Shown here: positions 17,802 through 27,069 of the stretch, one piece after another
Position numbering within the stretch: the first letter of the stretch is position 1
Layout: the number at the start of each line of letters is the position of its first letter
DNA from: Martinezella calliandrae
GTDB lineage: Bacteria > Pseudomonadota > Alphaproteobacteria > Rhizobiales > Rhizobiaceae
DNA: 64,000 nt
NCBI RefSeq assembly: GCF_030272695.1
Contig: NZ_JARFYN010000022.1
Location: 1-64,000, forward strand
Reading direction: 5' to 3'
Program-made: the position numbers and the translations under genes
Notes under the pieces: model-generated
What the model was told of the DNA's origin: nothing
The model's database searches: none
The model's input: only the letters and a program-made list of their open reading frames with translations

Positions 17802-20339
17802 ATGTTCATTGACAAGATCCTGTCTCGTTTCAAGATCAAGACGAAGGTCCTGATCTTCGTTCTACCTTTCGTCATCAGCATTTCCGCCGTCGGCCTCACC
17901 GGGCTTTACGCTTCGGGCTTGCTGCAGGGGCGCATGGAAATCTCCAACAGCGTGCTGCAATCGCTGACGGGCTTCAAGAATCTCTACGGTTCGATGGATG
18001 ACTTCCTCCGCATCACCAATCAGCAGCAGCGCGATAAGCTTTATCAGGATATCAATTCGCAGCAGGGCGTTTTGAACGCAACGCTCAACCAGCTCGGCAA
18101 GGATGCGGAAGGCCGCGACAATCTCACGGACGCGACGACCAAGACCGCCGACATGGCAAACGTCGTCGCCAAGCTCTGGACGCTGCATGAACAGGAAGTC
18201 GCCTTCCGTAAAGTGATCGACGATGCACAGAGAGCGCTGATCAGCACTCGCTTCAATGTCGATTTCAATGGCCAGCAGTTGGAAGACCGAATGCGCCAGG
18301 ACCAGGCCGACGCGACTTCGACGCTGCGTTCGGCCGATCGCCTGCTGAAAGGCGGCGACATGCTGGTCGCCGTGGCGGAGGATTTCAACAAGGCGGCCTC
18401 ACCTGCGGACAAAGTCAAGCTTCTGAAGGACCGCTTGCCGGATCTGAACAAGGCGCAGCGCTCCATCGATCTTGCGTTGCCGCAGAACCAGAAGAGCGTC
18501 GTCCAGTCGCTGGTGGGCACGATCAAGGATCTTACAGCCTTCACCGAAAGTGCCGATGCACCGACGGACGATACCGTTGCCGGTATCAGCCGGCTGCTCT
18601 CGCGCTTCCGTCAGACCTCGACCTATACGCAGCTGACAGCAACGCAGATGATGCGCCAGGCGACGACGACATTTGTCGAGCTGGACGCCCGTGTTGTCCA
18701 GACCAATTCCGTTCTGCAAGACACCCGCCGCCTCGAAAGCTCGATCTATTCGCTGCAGCTCGTGCTCGCCGATTTTACGTCCAATACCAATAAGGACAAT
18801 CTGGTCCGGTTGCGGCAGGAAACTTCCAAGCTTGCCGGCGACATGGATACGCTCAACCAGAGCGCCAAAGGAATGGATTTTACCGGCGATATCGACACCG
18901 CCATCCGCCCCGCCATCAAGTCGATGGACGAAGCCGGCGGCAAGCTCGTCGACACCATCGCTCAGCGCATTACCGAATATGCAAGCGCCCGCCAGCAGCT
19001 CGACCAGGTCTGGGGCCAGCTCACCGCCTTTGCCGAAACGCAGAAGCAGAGTGCCGGCACTGAACGTGATCAGGCAAATTACATCTCGATCCTTGCCACT
19101 ACGCTCGGCATCATCCTCTCGGTCGCCGGCGGCATCGCCCTGGTCCTGACCCTGCAGCGCCCGATCGGCCAGATCACCGCCGCCATGCGCCGCATTGCCG
19201 ACGGCATGCTGGAAACCGCGATTTCGGGCGAGCAGCGCCACGACGAAATCGGCGACATGGCCCGCGCCCTTGGCATCTTCAAGGAAAATGCGCTCTCAAA
19301 AATCCGCATCGAGGAGCAGAGCGACGAGGAGCGCGCGGCTGCCGAACAGGAGCGTCAGCGCAACGATGCCGACAAGCGCGAGCTCGACCGCCAGATCGAT
19401 TTCGCCGTCAGCGAACTCGCCGCCGGTCTCGAGCGCCTGGCCCAAGGCGATATTTCTTCGACGATCGAAACGCCTTTCATCGGCCGCCTCGAACAGCTCC
19501 GCCAGGATTTCAACAGCTCGCTGTCGCGCCTGCAACAGACCATCAGCCAGGTGCGCGACAATGTCGAGATGATCCAGAGCAACGGCAGTCAGATGGCGGC
19601 CTCCGCCGAGGACCTGTCGAAACGCACCGAGCAGCAGGCCGCCTCATTGGAGGAGACCGCCGCCGCCGTCGACGAGATCACCGTCACCGTCCGCGCGTCT
19701 GCCGAGCGTGCCAAGGATGCGGATGCGATCGTACGTGAAGCCAAGCGCAGCGCCGACGACAGTTCCGTTGTCGTCGGTAATGCCATCGACGCCATGGCCC
19801 GCATCGAGGATGCGTCGCGCCAGATCGAGCAGATCATCGGCGTTATCGACGAGATCGCCTTCCAGACGAACCTGCTGGCGCTGAATGCCGGCATCGAAGC
19901 CGCCCGCGCCGGCGAGGCCGGCAAGGGCTTTGCGGTCGTCGCTATGGAAGTGCGCGAGCTCGCCCAGCGCTCGGCCGCAGCGGCACAGGAGATCAAGGGG
20001 CTGATCAACAAATCGACCCACGAAGTCAATTCCGGCTCGCAATTCGTCCAGGAAGCCGGTTCTGTGCTGGCGCAGATCAGCGGACAGATCGTCACCATCA
20101 GCCAGCATGTGGAAATGATCGCACGCGCCAGCCATGATCAGGCAAGCGCGCTGCAGGAGGTCAACGCCTCTGTCAACCAGATGGATCAGATGACGCAGAA
20201 GAATGCGGCCATGGTCGAAGAGACCACGGCGGCCAGCCGCGAACTGGCCTCCGAAGCGGACGCGCTGCTCTATCTCATCCAGCAGTTCAAGATCGAAGGT
20301 GGAAAAGGCGTAGGCTATATGCGGGCGGAAGCCGCCTGA
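17802..20339 (+). CDS. Methyl-accepting chemotaxis protein
   Basis: An 845-residue transmembrane chemoreceptor. TM1 is at about residues 16-38. A long helical periplasmic region of about 390 residues has no domain I can name. TM2 is at about 427-450, followed by a HAMP segment (PIGQITAAMRRIADG) and the cytoplasmic signalling domain. The hairpin tip EIAFQTNLLALNAGIEAARA (about residues 685-705) is the conserved CheA/CheW contact. No CheR-tethering pentapeptide is present at the C-terminus. Ligand unknown. It is monocistronic and ends before a terminator at 20362. No che genes are nearby, so it is an orphan receptor. Confidence 0.93.
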   Translation: MFIDKILSRFKIKTKVLIFVLPFVISISAVGLTGLYASGLLQGRMEISNSVLQSLTGFKNLYGSMDDFLRITNQQQRDKLYQDINSQQGVLNATLNQLGKDAEGRDNLTDATTKTADMANVVAKLWTLHEQEVAFRKVIDDAQRALISTRFNVDFNGQQLEDRMRQDQADATSTLRSADRLLKGGDMLVAVAEDFNKAASPADKVKLLKDRLPDLNKAQRSIDLALPQNQKSVVQSLVGTIKDLTAFTESADAPTDDTVAGISRLLSRFRQTSTYTQLTATQMMRQATTTFVELDARVVQTNSVLQDTRRLESSIYSLQLVLADFTSNTNKDNLVRLRQETSKLAGDMDTLNQSAKGMDFTGDIDTAIRPAIKSMDEAGGKLVDTIAQRITEYASARQQLDQVWGQLTAFAETQKQSAGTERDQANYISILATTLGIILSVAGGIALVLTLQRPIGQITAAMRRIADGMLETAISGEQRHDEIGDMARALGIFKENALSKIRIEEQSDEERAAAEQERQRNDADKRELDRQIDFAVSELAAGLERLAQGDISSTIETPFIGRLEQLRQDFNSSLSRLQQTISQVRDNVEMIQSNGSQMAASAEDLSKRTEQQAASLEETAAAVDEITVTVRASAERAKDADAIVREAKRSADDSSVVVGNAIDAMARIEDASRQIEQIIGVIDEIAFQTNLLALNAGIEAARAGEAGKGFAVVAMEVRELAQRSAAAAQEIKGLINKSTHEVNSGSQFVQEAGSVLAQISGQIVTISQHVEMIARASHDQASALQEVNASVNQMDQMTQKNAAMVEETTAASRELASEADALLYLIQQFKIEGGKGVGYMRAEAA

Positions 20340-20568
20340 GCGCAGCAATCGTCACCATCACAGGCGGATCGGTCCTCAAAGGCCGGTCCGCCTTTTTCCT
20401 TTTGAGCCATGAATAGCCCGCATCGAGCGCGTTCCCGAACCAGGTAAATAGTGCCGAGGAGTCATGGCCGTATTCCCGGTAGAAAGCGTCCTCATTGCCT
20501 CGCCATTGAGCGTGGCGGGCTTCGTTCTGCAGTTTGATAATTCTTGCTAAGGCGATGCTGTCGGTCAC
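20287..20568 (-). CDS. Hypothetical protein, overlaps MCP 3' end antisense
   Basis: A possible 93-residue protein starting at GTG 20568 with a TTGGAG ribosome-binding site seven bases upstream (reading VTDSIALARIIKLQ). The first 60 residues look protein-like, with WRGNEDAFYREYG and FTWFGNALDAGYSWL. The C-terminal third runs through the MCP terminator and 53 bp of MCP coding sequence, which is unusual. It is divergent from the LysR gene at 20657. I do not recognise the family. It may be real but with an uncertain end. Confidence 0.35.
   Translation of the reverse strand: MTDSIALARIIKLQNEARHAQWRGNEDAFYREYGHDSSALFTWFGNALDAGYSWLKRKKADRPLRTDPPVMVTIAALRRLPPAYSLRLFHLRS
20362..20398 (+). terminator. 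Intrinsic terminator of the MCP gene
   Basis: AGGCGGATCGG (20362-20372) pairs with CCGGTCCGCCT (20383-20393, one G-U) and is followed by TTTTTCCTTTT, 23 bp after the MCP stop codon. Confidence 0.85.
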
Positions 20569-20656
20569 GGGAAGTCTCCAAGTTGAAAAGCGTCCTTTCA
20601 ATTACACAGAGGAATTTTCTTTATAAACAGTCGTTTTCGCCTTATGTTTTTCAGCT

Positions 20657-21529
20657 ATGAAAAATGCCACATGGGATTCCTATCAGCTTTTCCTCGACGT
20701 CGCTCGCGGCGGCGGGCTGACGGGCGCTGCATCTTCGAGCGGCTTGAGCCCGGCAACAATCGGCCGGCGCATGCTGGAATTGGAGAGCCAGGTCGGGCGC
20801 CCGCTCTTTCAGCGTAGCCAGACGGGCTACGTCCTGACCGGCGACGGCCAGGAACTGTTCGACCAACTGCTAGAGATGGAAGCCGCCGCGCGCAAGGTCG
20901 ATAGCTGGCAGCGCGATGCCCAGGGCGCGACAATCGTCCGGATCGCGGCCGGCACCTGGGTTGGCTTGCTGCTCAGCCAGAACATGCCGTCGATCTGCTG
21001 CGAGCGGGACGGCTTCCGCATCGATCTCCATCTCGCCGAACGTCGTGCCAGCCTCGCCCATCGCGAAAGCGACATCGGTATCCGCGCCTTTGAACCGGAA
21101 GAGATTAATCTGGCAGCCGTCAAGACCGGCGATGTTGCCTATGCCGCCTACCAGGCGCGCAACATGCGCTTTGCCGGACCGAGACGCTGGATCGCCGTGG
21201 CCGAAGAAGAGGCGATCTCCGCCTATCTGCGCTGGCCGCATCAGAACGAGCGCGAGGCGATCGCGGTGACGGTCAACCGGCCACGCTCCCTTTACGATCT
21301 GGTGCTTGCGGGATCGGGCGTTGCCGTTCTTCCTTGCTTCGTCGGAGATCTGGAGCCGCGGCTGGAACGGGTTGGCGAGGAGGTCGCGCCTCTGCGGCAC
21401 GGGCAATGGATCGTCATGAACGACGCCGATCGCCACCGCCGCGAAATCCGCACCGTGGTGGATCGCATGACCCGCTTGCTGAGGAGCCACGCCGATCTCT
21501 TCGCCGGCAATCGCCCAACCTACATATGA
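20657..21529 (+). CDS. LysR-family transcriptional regulator
   Basis: A 290-residue LysR-type regulator. The N-terminal winged HTH covers about residues 5-65 (FLDVARGGGLTGAASSSGLSPATIGRRML); the recognition helix has Ile-Gly in place of the usual Val-Ser. An effector-binding domain follows. The aldo/keto reductase (21585-22583) converges from the opposite strand, so control of that gene is not implied by layout. Target and inducer unknown. Confidence 0.88.
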   Translation: MKNATWDSYQLFLDVARGGGLTGAASSSGLSPATIGRRMLELESQVGRPLFQRSQTGYVLTGDGQELFDQLLEMEAAARKVDSWQRDAQGATIVRIAAGTWVGLLLSQNMPSICCERDGFRIDLHLAERRASLAHRESDIGIRAFEPEEINLAAVKTGDVAYAAYQARNMRFAGPRRWIAVAEEEAISAYLRWPHQNEREAIAVTVNRPRSLYDLVLAGSGVAVLPCFVGDLEPRLERVGEEVAPLRHGQWIVMNDADRHRREIRTVVDRMTRLLRSHADLFAGNRPTYI

Positions 21530-21584
21530 AAACCGGCAACCAAAACGGCTGCCGGTATCGTGGGCATGAATGACGAACTCGTAT

Positions 21585-22583
21585 TCAGCGAATTGCGTCG
21601 CCCCAGCGATATTCCACCGTCGCGTCGTCCAGCTTTGCCTTCAGCTGAGGATCGAGCTTTACGTCGACGGCAGCGAGCGTGTCGGTCAATTGTTCCGGAC
21701 GACTGGCGCCGATAATGGCGGAGGTGATCACCGGGTTGGCGGCGACCCAGGCGACCGCGAGCTGGGTGAGCGAACGGCCGGCCTCATTGGCGATGCCGCG
21801 TAGCTTTTCGATGGTCGCGAATTCACGTTCGTGCCAGTAGCGCTGCAAATAGTTGGCGCCGGCACTACGCATCTTTGAGCTGAAGCGGCCTTCTGTCGGT
21901 GCGACGTCATGCTTGTGCTTCCCGGTCAGGAGGCCGCCGGCGATCGGATTGTAGGGAATGACCGCGATGTGCTGTTCTTCTGCGAGTGGCAGCAGCTCGC
22001 GCTCGATTTGGCGGAACAGCAAATTGTAGCGCGGCTGCACCGAGACGAAACGGGCGGTGCGCAGGAAGTCGGCGCGGCCGAGCGCCAGGGCCAGCCGATA
22101 GGCGAGGAAATTCGATACGCCGACATAACGCGCCTTGCCCGAGCGCACGATGACATCGAGCGCTTCCAGGGTCTCGTCGATCGGCGTTTCACGATCGTCG
22201 GAATGGAGCTGATAGAGGTCGACATAGTCGGTGCCGAGACGTCGCAGTGATGCGTCGATCGCGTCGAGAAGGTGCTTGCGCGATGCGCCCTGATCCCAGG
22301 GGGACGGACCGACCTTGCCGACGGCCTTGGTCGCGACGATGAAGCGGTCGCGCCTGCCCTTTAGCCAGCGGCCGACGATCTCTTCGGTGCGTCCGGCAAG
22401 CTGTTCGCCTCCGCCGAGCGGATAGACGTCGGCGGTGTCGATGAAGTTGACGCCGGCGTCAGTTGCCTTGTCGAGAATGGCATGGGCGATGTCTTCCTGC
22501 TCGATCTGCACGCCGAAGGTCATGGTGCCCAGGCAAAGGCGCGAGACGCTGAGACCGGTATTGCCGAATTTTTGGTACTGCAT
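21585..22583 (-). CDS. Aldo/keto reductase
   Basis: A 332-residue NADPH-dependent aldo/keto reductase of the YajO/Tas-like group. The TIM-barrel begins MQYQKFGNTGLSVSRLCLG. The catalytic Asp-Tyr region FIDTADVYPLGGGEQ is near residues 47-61, and the C-terminal ITSAIIGASRPEQL binds NADPH phosphate. I chose ATG 22583 because the family starts there; the frame is open upstream to 22682 without family similarity. Physiological substrate unknown. Confidence 0.9.
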   Translation of the reverse strand: MQYQKFGNTGLSVSRLCLGTMTFGVQIEQEDIAHAILDKATDAGVNFIDTADVYPLGGGEQLAGRTEEIVGRWLKGRRDRFIVATKAVGKVGPSPWDQGASRKHLLDAIDASLRRLGTDYVDLYQLHSDDRETPIDETLEALDVIVRSGKARYVGVSNFLAYRLALALGRADFLRTARFVSVQPRYNLLFRQIERELLPLAEEQHIAVIPYNPIAGGLLTGKHKHDVAPTEGRFSSKMRSAGANYLQRYWHEREFATIEKLRGIANEAGRSLTQLAVAWVAANPVITSAIIGASRPEQLTDTLAAVDVKLDPQLKAKLDDATVEYRWGDAIR

Positions 22584-22904
22584 GGTGAAACCCTTGGAAA
22601 ACACGGGTTGAGTTTGCCCCTTGGGCAGGGCGGCGAAAACAGGCGGGAGATTGTTCGAGATGAGACGGCGGGATGTTAGCAAAGCTCATCGCCGCATTCA
22701 CGCAGGAAGCGATACTTCCGTTCACAATCGCGTGCGCTCACGGACTCCTTTTCCGCCGCGTGATCTCCCGAATTTCAGTGATTCCGCGAAAGCTTATGCC
22801 GGCTGACTTTTCCCCCTTGTGGCCTCGGGATTTCCTTTCTAGTCTAACGGGAAAAACAGAGGGTTGGGTATCGCCGGGATACCCTTGAACAAACAGGAGA
22901 GACT

Positions 22905-23999
22905 ATGAAGTCCATGTTCGCGCGGCTCGCAGCAACGGCTTTCGCCGCCGTTTCGCTGGTGACGGCAGCCCAGGCCGAAGACAAGGTCGTCAACATCTAT
23001 AACTGGTCGGATTACATCGATGATTCGATCCTGGCCGACTTCACGAAGGAAACCGGCATCAAGGTCGTCTACGATACCTTCGATTCCAATGAGACGCTGG
23101 AAACCAAGCTCTTGGCGGGCAAGACCGGCTACGACATCGTGGTGCCTACGGCAGATTTCATGCAGCGCCAGATTAAGGCCGGTGTGTTCCAGAAGCTCGA
23201 CAAATCGAAGCTTCCGAACATCTCCAACATGTGGGACATGGTGATGCAGCGCATCTCCGCCTACGATCCGGGCAATCAATATGCCGTCGACTACATGTGG
23301 GGCACCAACGGCATCGGTTATAACGTCGACAAGGTGAAGCAGATCCTCGGCACCGACGACAAGCCGACGCTTGACGTGATATTCGACCCGAAGATTGCCG
23401 CCAAGTTCAAGGATTGCGGCATTTACATGCTCGATGCGCCGAAGGACGTCATCCCGACGGCGCTGGCCTATCTCGGCCTCGATCCGAACTCGACCAAGCC
23501 TGAGGATTTCAAGAAGGCCGAGGCTCTCCTGACATCGATCCGGCCCTTCATCCGCAAGTTCCATTCGTCCGAATATATCAACGCGCTCGCCAACGGCGAT
23601 ATCTGCATCGCCTTCGGCTATTCCGGCGACGTGCTGCAGGCGCGCAACCGCGCCAAAGAGGCCAAGAACGGCGTGCTCGTCGATTATTCGATCCCGGAGC
23701 AGGCACAGATGTGGTTCGACGTCATGGCGATCCCGGCCGATGCGCCGCACGTGGCGGAGGCCCATGAGTTCTTGAACTACATCATGAAGCCGGAAGTCAT
23801 CGCCAAGGCCAGCAACTTCGTTGCCTATGCCAACGGCAACAAGGCGTCGCAGCAATTCGTGAACAAGGAGGTACTTGAAGATCCGGCGGTTTATCCGACC
23901 GATGAGATCATGAAACACCTGTTCACGGTGACGCCGTGGGATCCGAAAACGCAGCGGCTGGCGACGCGCTTGTGGACTAAGGTCGTTACCGGTCAATAA
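22905..23999 (+). CDS. potF: Putrescine ABC transporter, periplasmic binding protein
   Basis: A 364-residue spermidine/putrescine-type solute-binding protein. Signal peptide at residues 1-24 (MKSMFARLAATAFAA... ending AQA). The mature start reads KVVNIYNWSDYIDDSIL, characteristic of PotF/PotD, where the Trp and Asp contribute to the polyamine pocket. An AGGAGA site precedes ATG 22905. It is the first gene of a potFGHI-type cluster. Putrescine preference over spermidine is inferred from the PotF-like length and the nearby puuAB-like genes. The upstream intergenic region (22584-22904) holds its promoter, which I cannot place reliably. Confidence 0.92.
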   Translation: MKSMFARLAATAFAAVSLVTAAQAEDKVVNIYNWSDYIDDSILADFTKETGIKVVYDTFDSNETLETKLLAGKTGYDIVVPTADFMQRQIKAGVFQKLDKSKLPNISNMWDMVMQRISAYDPGNQYAVDYMWGTNGIGYNVDKVKQILGTDDKPTLDVIFDPKIAAKFKDCGIYMLDAPKDVIPTALAYLGLDPNSTKPEDFKKAEALLTSIRPFIRKFHSSEYINALANGDICIAFGYSGDVLQARNRAKEAKNGVLVDYSIPEQAQMWFDVMAIPADAPHVAEAHEFLNYIMKPEVIAKASNFVAYANGNKASQQFVNKEVLEDPAVYPTDEIMKHLFTVTPWDPKTQRLATRLWTKVVTGQ

Positions 24000-24005
24000 G
24001 TCGAC

Positions 24006-24040
24006 AAAGGCCCGGACGGAAACGCCCGGGCCTTTCCTTA
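24006..24040 (+). terminator. Stem-loop/attenuator after potF
   Basis: AAAGGCCCGG (24006-24015) pairs with CCGGGCCTTT, seven bp after the potF stop. The following CCTTAG is a weak U-tract, so partial termination or 3' stabilisation ahead of potG is likelier than a full stop. Confidence 0.7.
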
Positions 24041-24152
24041 GTACGATAGCGGTCCAGGACGGCGCTCAGCAGTTGTGGACGGGGTAGTTTGAAATCTTAA
24101 GCGCTACCGGATGGGGAAAAGCCGGAGCGGCATCCATTCATTTCGGGGATAG

Positions 24153-25298
24153 ATGATGAAGTCTCTCGGTAACATCCGGCGCTCCTTTGCTCCTTGGAGC
24201 GATGCTTCAGCAAAGCCTTACATTTCATTCAAGAATGTGACGAAGAAGTTCGGCGATTTCACCGCCGTCGACAATCTTTCGCTGGATATCTACAACCGCG
24301 AATTCTTTGCTCTGCTCGGTGCCTCGGGCTGCGGAAAATCCACGCTGCTGCGTATGCTGGCGGGCTTCGAGCAGCCGACGACAGGCGAGATCGTCCTCGA
24401 TGGCCAGAACCTTGCCGGCACGCCGCCCTATCGTCGTCCCGTCAACATGATGTTTCAGTCCTACGCACTCTTTCCCCATATGACGGTAGAAAAGAACATA
24501 GCCTTCGGGCTGCGCCAGGATGGCATGCCGAAAGTAGAGATCGCAGAGCGCGTCGCGCAGATGCTGAGGCTCGTCAAGCTGGAGCAATTCGCCAAGCGCA
24601 AGCCAAATCAGCTCTCGGGGGGCCAGCGTCAGCGTGTGGCGCTCGCCCGCTCGCTCGCCAAGCGGCCGAAGGTGCTGCTGCTCGACGAACCGCTCGGCGC
24701 GCTCGACAAGAAGCTGCGCGAGGAGACCCAGTTCGAGCTCATGGACCTGCAACAGAGTCTCGGCCTCACCTTCGTCGTCGTCACTCACGACCAGGAAGAG
24801 GCGATGACCATGGCCGACCGCATTGCAGTGATGAGCCACGGCAAGGTTGTGCAGGTGGCGACGCCGGCGGAAATCTATGAAGCCCCCAATTCCCGCTTCG
24901 TAGCCGACTTCATCGGCGATGTGAATATTCTCGACGGCAATGTCACTCGCGCAAAAGGCGGCACGGTCGAGATCGCCGTCGACAACGGCTTCATTTTGCG
25001 CACCGCAACCGGCGAGATGCCGACCGAAGGCAGCCGCGCAGGGTTCGCCATTCGGCCGGAAAAGCTGCGCGTCACGCCGCGCCCGCCGGCCAATGCCTCG
25101 GTCAATGCCGCCGAGGGCGAGATCTGGGATATCGCCTATCTCGGCGACATGACGGTTCTCCACGTCAAGCTGAAGAGCGGACAGGTCGTGAAGGCCTCGT
25201 CACTGAATGCGGTGCGCGCCGTGGAGGAGCCTTTTGCCTATGATCAGGACGTTTGGGTCTCCTTCGACGAGAATGCCGGTGTGCTGCTGAGGGATTGA
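24153..25298 (+). CDS. potG: Polyamine ABC transporter ATP-binding protein
   Basis: A 381-residue PotA/PotG-type ATPase. Walker A GASGCGKST is at about residues 55-63, the LSGGQRQR signature near 155, and Walker B LLLDEP near 175. A C-terminal TOBE domain (about 300-375) is typical of the polyamine/iron/sulfate class. Two adjacent ATGs at 24153 and 24156 are both possible starts. The stop is two bases before the potH ATG. It energises PotH/PotI. 153 bp separate it from potF. Confidence 0.93.
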   Translation: MMKSLGNIRRSFAPWSDASAKPYISFKNVTKKFGDFTAVDNLSLDIYNREFFALLGASGCGKSTLLRMLAGFEQPTTGEIVLDGQNLAGTPPYRRPVNMMFQSYALFPHMTVEKNIAFGLRQDGMPKVEIAERVAQMLRLVKLEQFAKRKPNQLSGGQRQRVALARSLAKRPKVLLLDEPLGALDKKLREETQFELMDLQQSLGLTFVVVTHDQEEAMTMADRIAVMSHGKVVQVATPAEIYEAPNSRFVADFIGDVNILDGNVTRAKGGTVEIAVDNGFILRTATGEMPTEGSRAGFAIRPEKLRVTPRPPANASVNAAEGEIWDIAYLGDMTVLHVKLKSGQVVKASSLNAVRAVEEPFAYDQDVWVSFDENAGVLLRD

Positions 25299-25300
25299 TC

Positions 25301-26212
25301 ATGAAGACGCTCGGCTCTTCCATCTATCAGCGCCTCGTCATCATCATTCCCTATGCCTGGCTACTGATTTTCTTTCTCGCGCCCTTCTTGATCGTCTTCC
25401 GCATTTCGCTGTCGACCAAGGCTCTCTCCGTTCCGCCGTACGATCCGGCTTTCAGTTGGTCGGACGGTTTCGGCGATTGGTGGGACAAGCTGCAGAGCAT
25501 GTCCTTCGACAATTACACCTGGTTGGCCGGCGATCCGCTCTATTTTAATGCCTATCTCCAGAGCCTGAAGATAGCGGGCATATCGACGATCCTGACACTG
25601 ATCATCGCCTATCCCATTGCTTACGGCATGGCACAGGCGCCGCGCAGCATCCGCCCGACGCTGTTAATGCTGGTCATCCTGCCGTTCTGGACGAGCTTCT
25701 TGATCCGCGTCTATTCCTGGATGGCGATCCTGAGTACGACCGGTTTGCTCAATCAGCTGCTGATGGCATTTGGCATCATCCATGAGCCGCTAGTGATCCT
25801 GAACACCAACACCGCCGTCTATATCGGCATGGTCTATTCCTATCTGCCTTTCATGGTTCTGCCGCTCTATTCCTCGCTGGAAAAGATGGACGGTACGCTG
25901 ATCGAAGCGGCCCAGGATCTCGGCTGCACGCCGATCGGCGCCTTCTGGCGTGTCACCTTCCCACTGTCGATCCCGGGTGTCATCGCCGGCTGCATGCTGG
26001 TTTTCATCCCGGCGGTCGGCGAGTTCGTCATCCCTGATCTGCTCGGCGGCTCCGAAACGCTGATGATCGGCAAGGTGTTGTGGAACGAGTTCTACGGCAA
26101 TACCGACTGGCCGTTGGCCTCCGCGGTGGCGACCATCCTGCTGCTGGTGCTGGTGGTGCCCATCGTCTTCTTCCAACATATGCAGGCGAAAGCTGACGAG
26201 AGGGGGAGGTAA
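25301..26212 (+). CDS. potH: Polyamine ABC transporter permease PotH
   Basis: A 303-residue inner-membrane permease of the PotB/PotH group, with six predicted helices. The first is YAWLLIFFLAPFLIVFRISL near residues 14-33. The EAA loop reads EAAQDLGCTPIGAFWRVTFP (about residues 205-224). I chose ATG 25301, two bases after the potG stop, because the longer frame from 25253 lies inside potG. It forms the channel with PotI. Confidence 0.93.
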   Translation: MKTLGSSIYQRLVIIIPYAWLLIFFLAPFLIVFRISLSTKALSVPPYDPAFSWSDGFGDWWDKLQSMSFDNYTWLAGDPLYFNAYLQSLKIAGISTILTLIIAYPIAYGMAQAPRSIRPTLLMLVILPFWTSFLIRVYSWMAILSTTGLLNQLLMAFGIIHEPLVILNTNTAVYIGMVYSYLPFMVLPLYSSLEKMDGTLIEAAQDLGCTPIGAFWRVTFPLSIPGVIAGCMLVFIPAVGEFVIPDLLGGSETLMIGKVLWNEFYGNTDWPLASAVATILLLVLVVPIVFFQHMQAKADERGR

Positions 26213-26215
26213 GCC

Positions 26216-27031
26216 ATGATCCGCTGGTCCCGCTTCAACATCATCTCCGTCACGCTCGGCCTAGCCTTCCTCTATTTGCCAATCCTGTTGCTGGTCATTT
26301 ATTCCTTCAACGCCTCGCGGCTGGTCACGGTCTGGGGAGGCTTCTCGACGCAATGGTACGGCCGGCTCCTTCGAAACAGCGATATGCTCAACGCTGCCTG
26401 GTTGACCGTGCGCATCGCTGTGTTCTCGGCGACGATCGCGACCGTGCTTGGCACTCTGGCCGCGTTGACGCTGGTTCGTTACACCCGCTTCCGCGGCCGT
26501 ATTCTTTTTTCCGGCATGATCTACGCGCCGCTCGTCATGCCAGACGTCATCACCGGCTTGTCGCTGCTGCTGCTCTTCGTCACCGTCGGCATCGATCGCG
26601 GCTTCTGGACCATCGTCATGGCGCATACGACGCTGACTATGTGCTTCGTCGCCGTCGTCGTCCAGTCCAGGCTTCTGAGCTTCGACCGCTCGATCGAAGA
26701 GGCGGCTCTCGATCTCGGCGCGCCGCCCGTGCGTACCTTCTTCGAGATCACGCTGCCGATCATCGCGCCGGCCGTGTTCTCCGGCTGGGTGCTGGCTCTG
26801 ACGCTGTCGCTGGATGACCTGGTGATCGCCACATTTGCTTCCGGGGCGGGTGCCAAGACATTGCCGATGCTCATCTACAGCCAGGTGAAGCTCGGCGTGA
26901 CGCCGGAGATCAACGCGATCTGCACCATTCTGATCGGCGTCGTCACCATCGGCGTCATCTGCGCCTCCGTCGTCACGAAGCGCCGCGAAGTGCAGCGCCA
27001 GAGGGATGAGCAGGCGGCCGCCGCGGCGTAG
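26216..27031 (+). CDS. potI: Polyamine ABC transporter permease PotI
   Basis: A 271-residue permease of the PotC/PotI group with a first membrane helix at about residues 8-28. The EAA loop EEAALDLGAPPVRTFFEITL is near residues 160-180. It starts three bases after potH, with GGGGAGG just upstream. Last gene of the pot cluster; the basic/alanine-rich tail (RREVQRQRDEQAAAAA) is cytoplasmic. The AsmA-family gene converges 38 bp beyond. Confidence 0.93.
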   Translation: MIRWSRFNIISVTLGLAFLYLPILLLVIYSFNASRLVTVWGGFSTQWYGRLLRNSDMLNAAWLTVRIAVFSATIATVLGTLAALTLVRYTRFRGRILFSGMIYAPLVMPDVITGLSLLLLFVTVGIDRGFWTIVMAHTTLTMCFVAVVVQSRLLSFDRSIEEAALDLGAPPVRTFFEITLPIIAPAVFSGWVLALTLSLDDLVIATFASGAGAKTLPMLIYSQVKLGVTPEINAICTILIGVVTIGVICASVVTKRREVQRQRDEQAAAAA

Positions 27032-27069
27032 GATCGTAAGGTAGGGTGAAGGCAGCCGCCGGCTGGGAG

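Noticed and set aside
24194..24880. 228-residue ORF overlapping potG in another frame
   Set aside because: Arg/Ala-rich shadow of the potG coding strand; the true frame has all ABC ATPase motifs.
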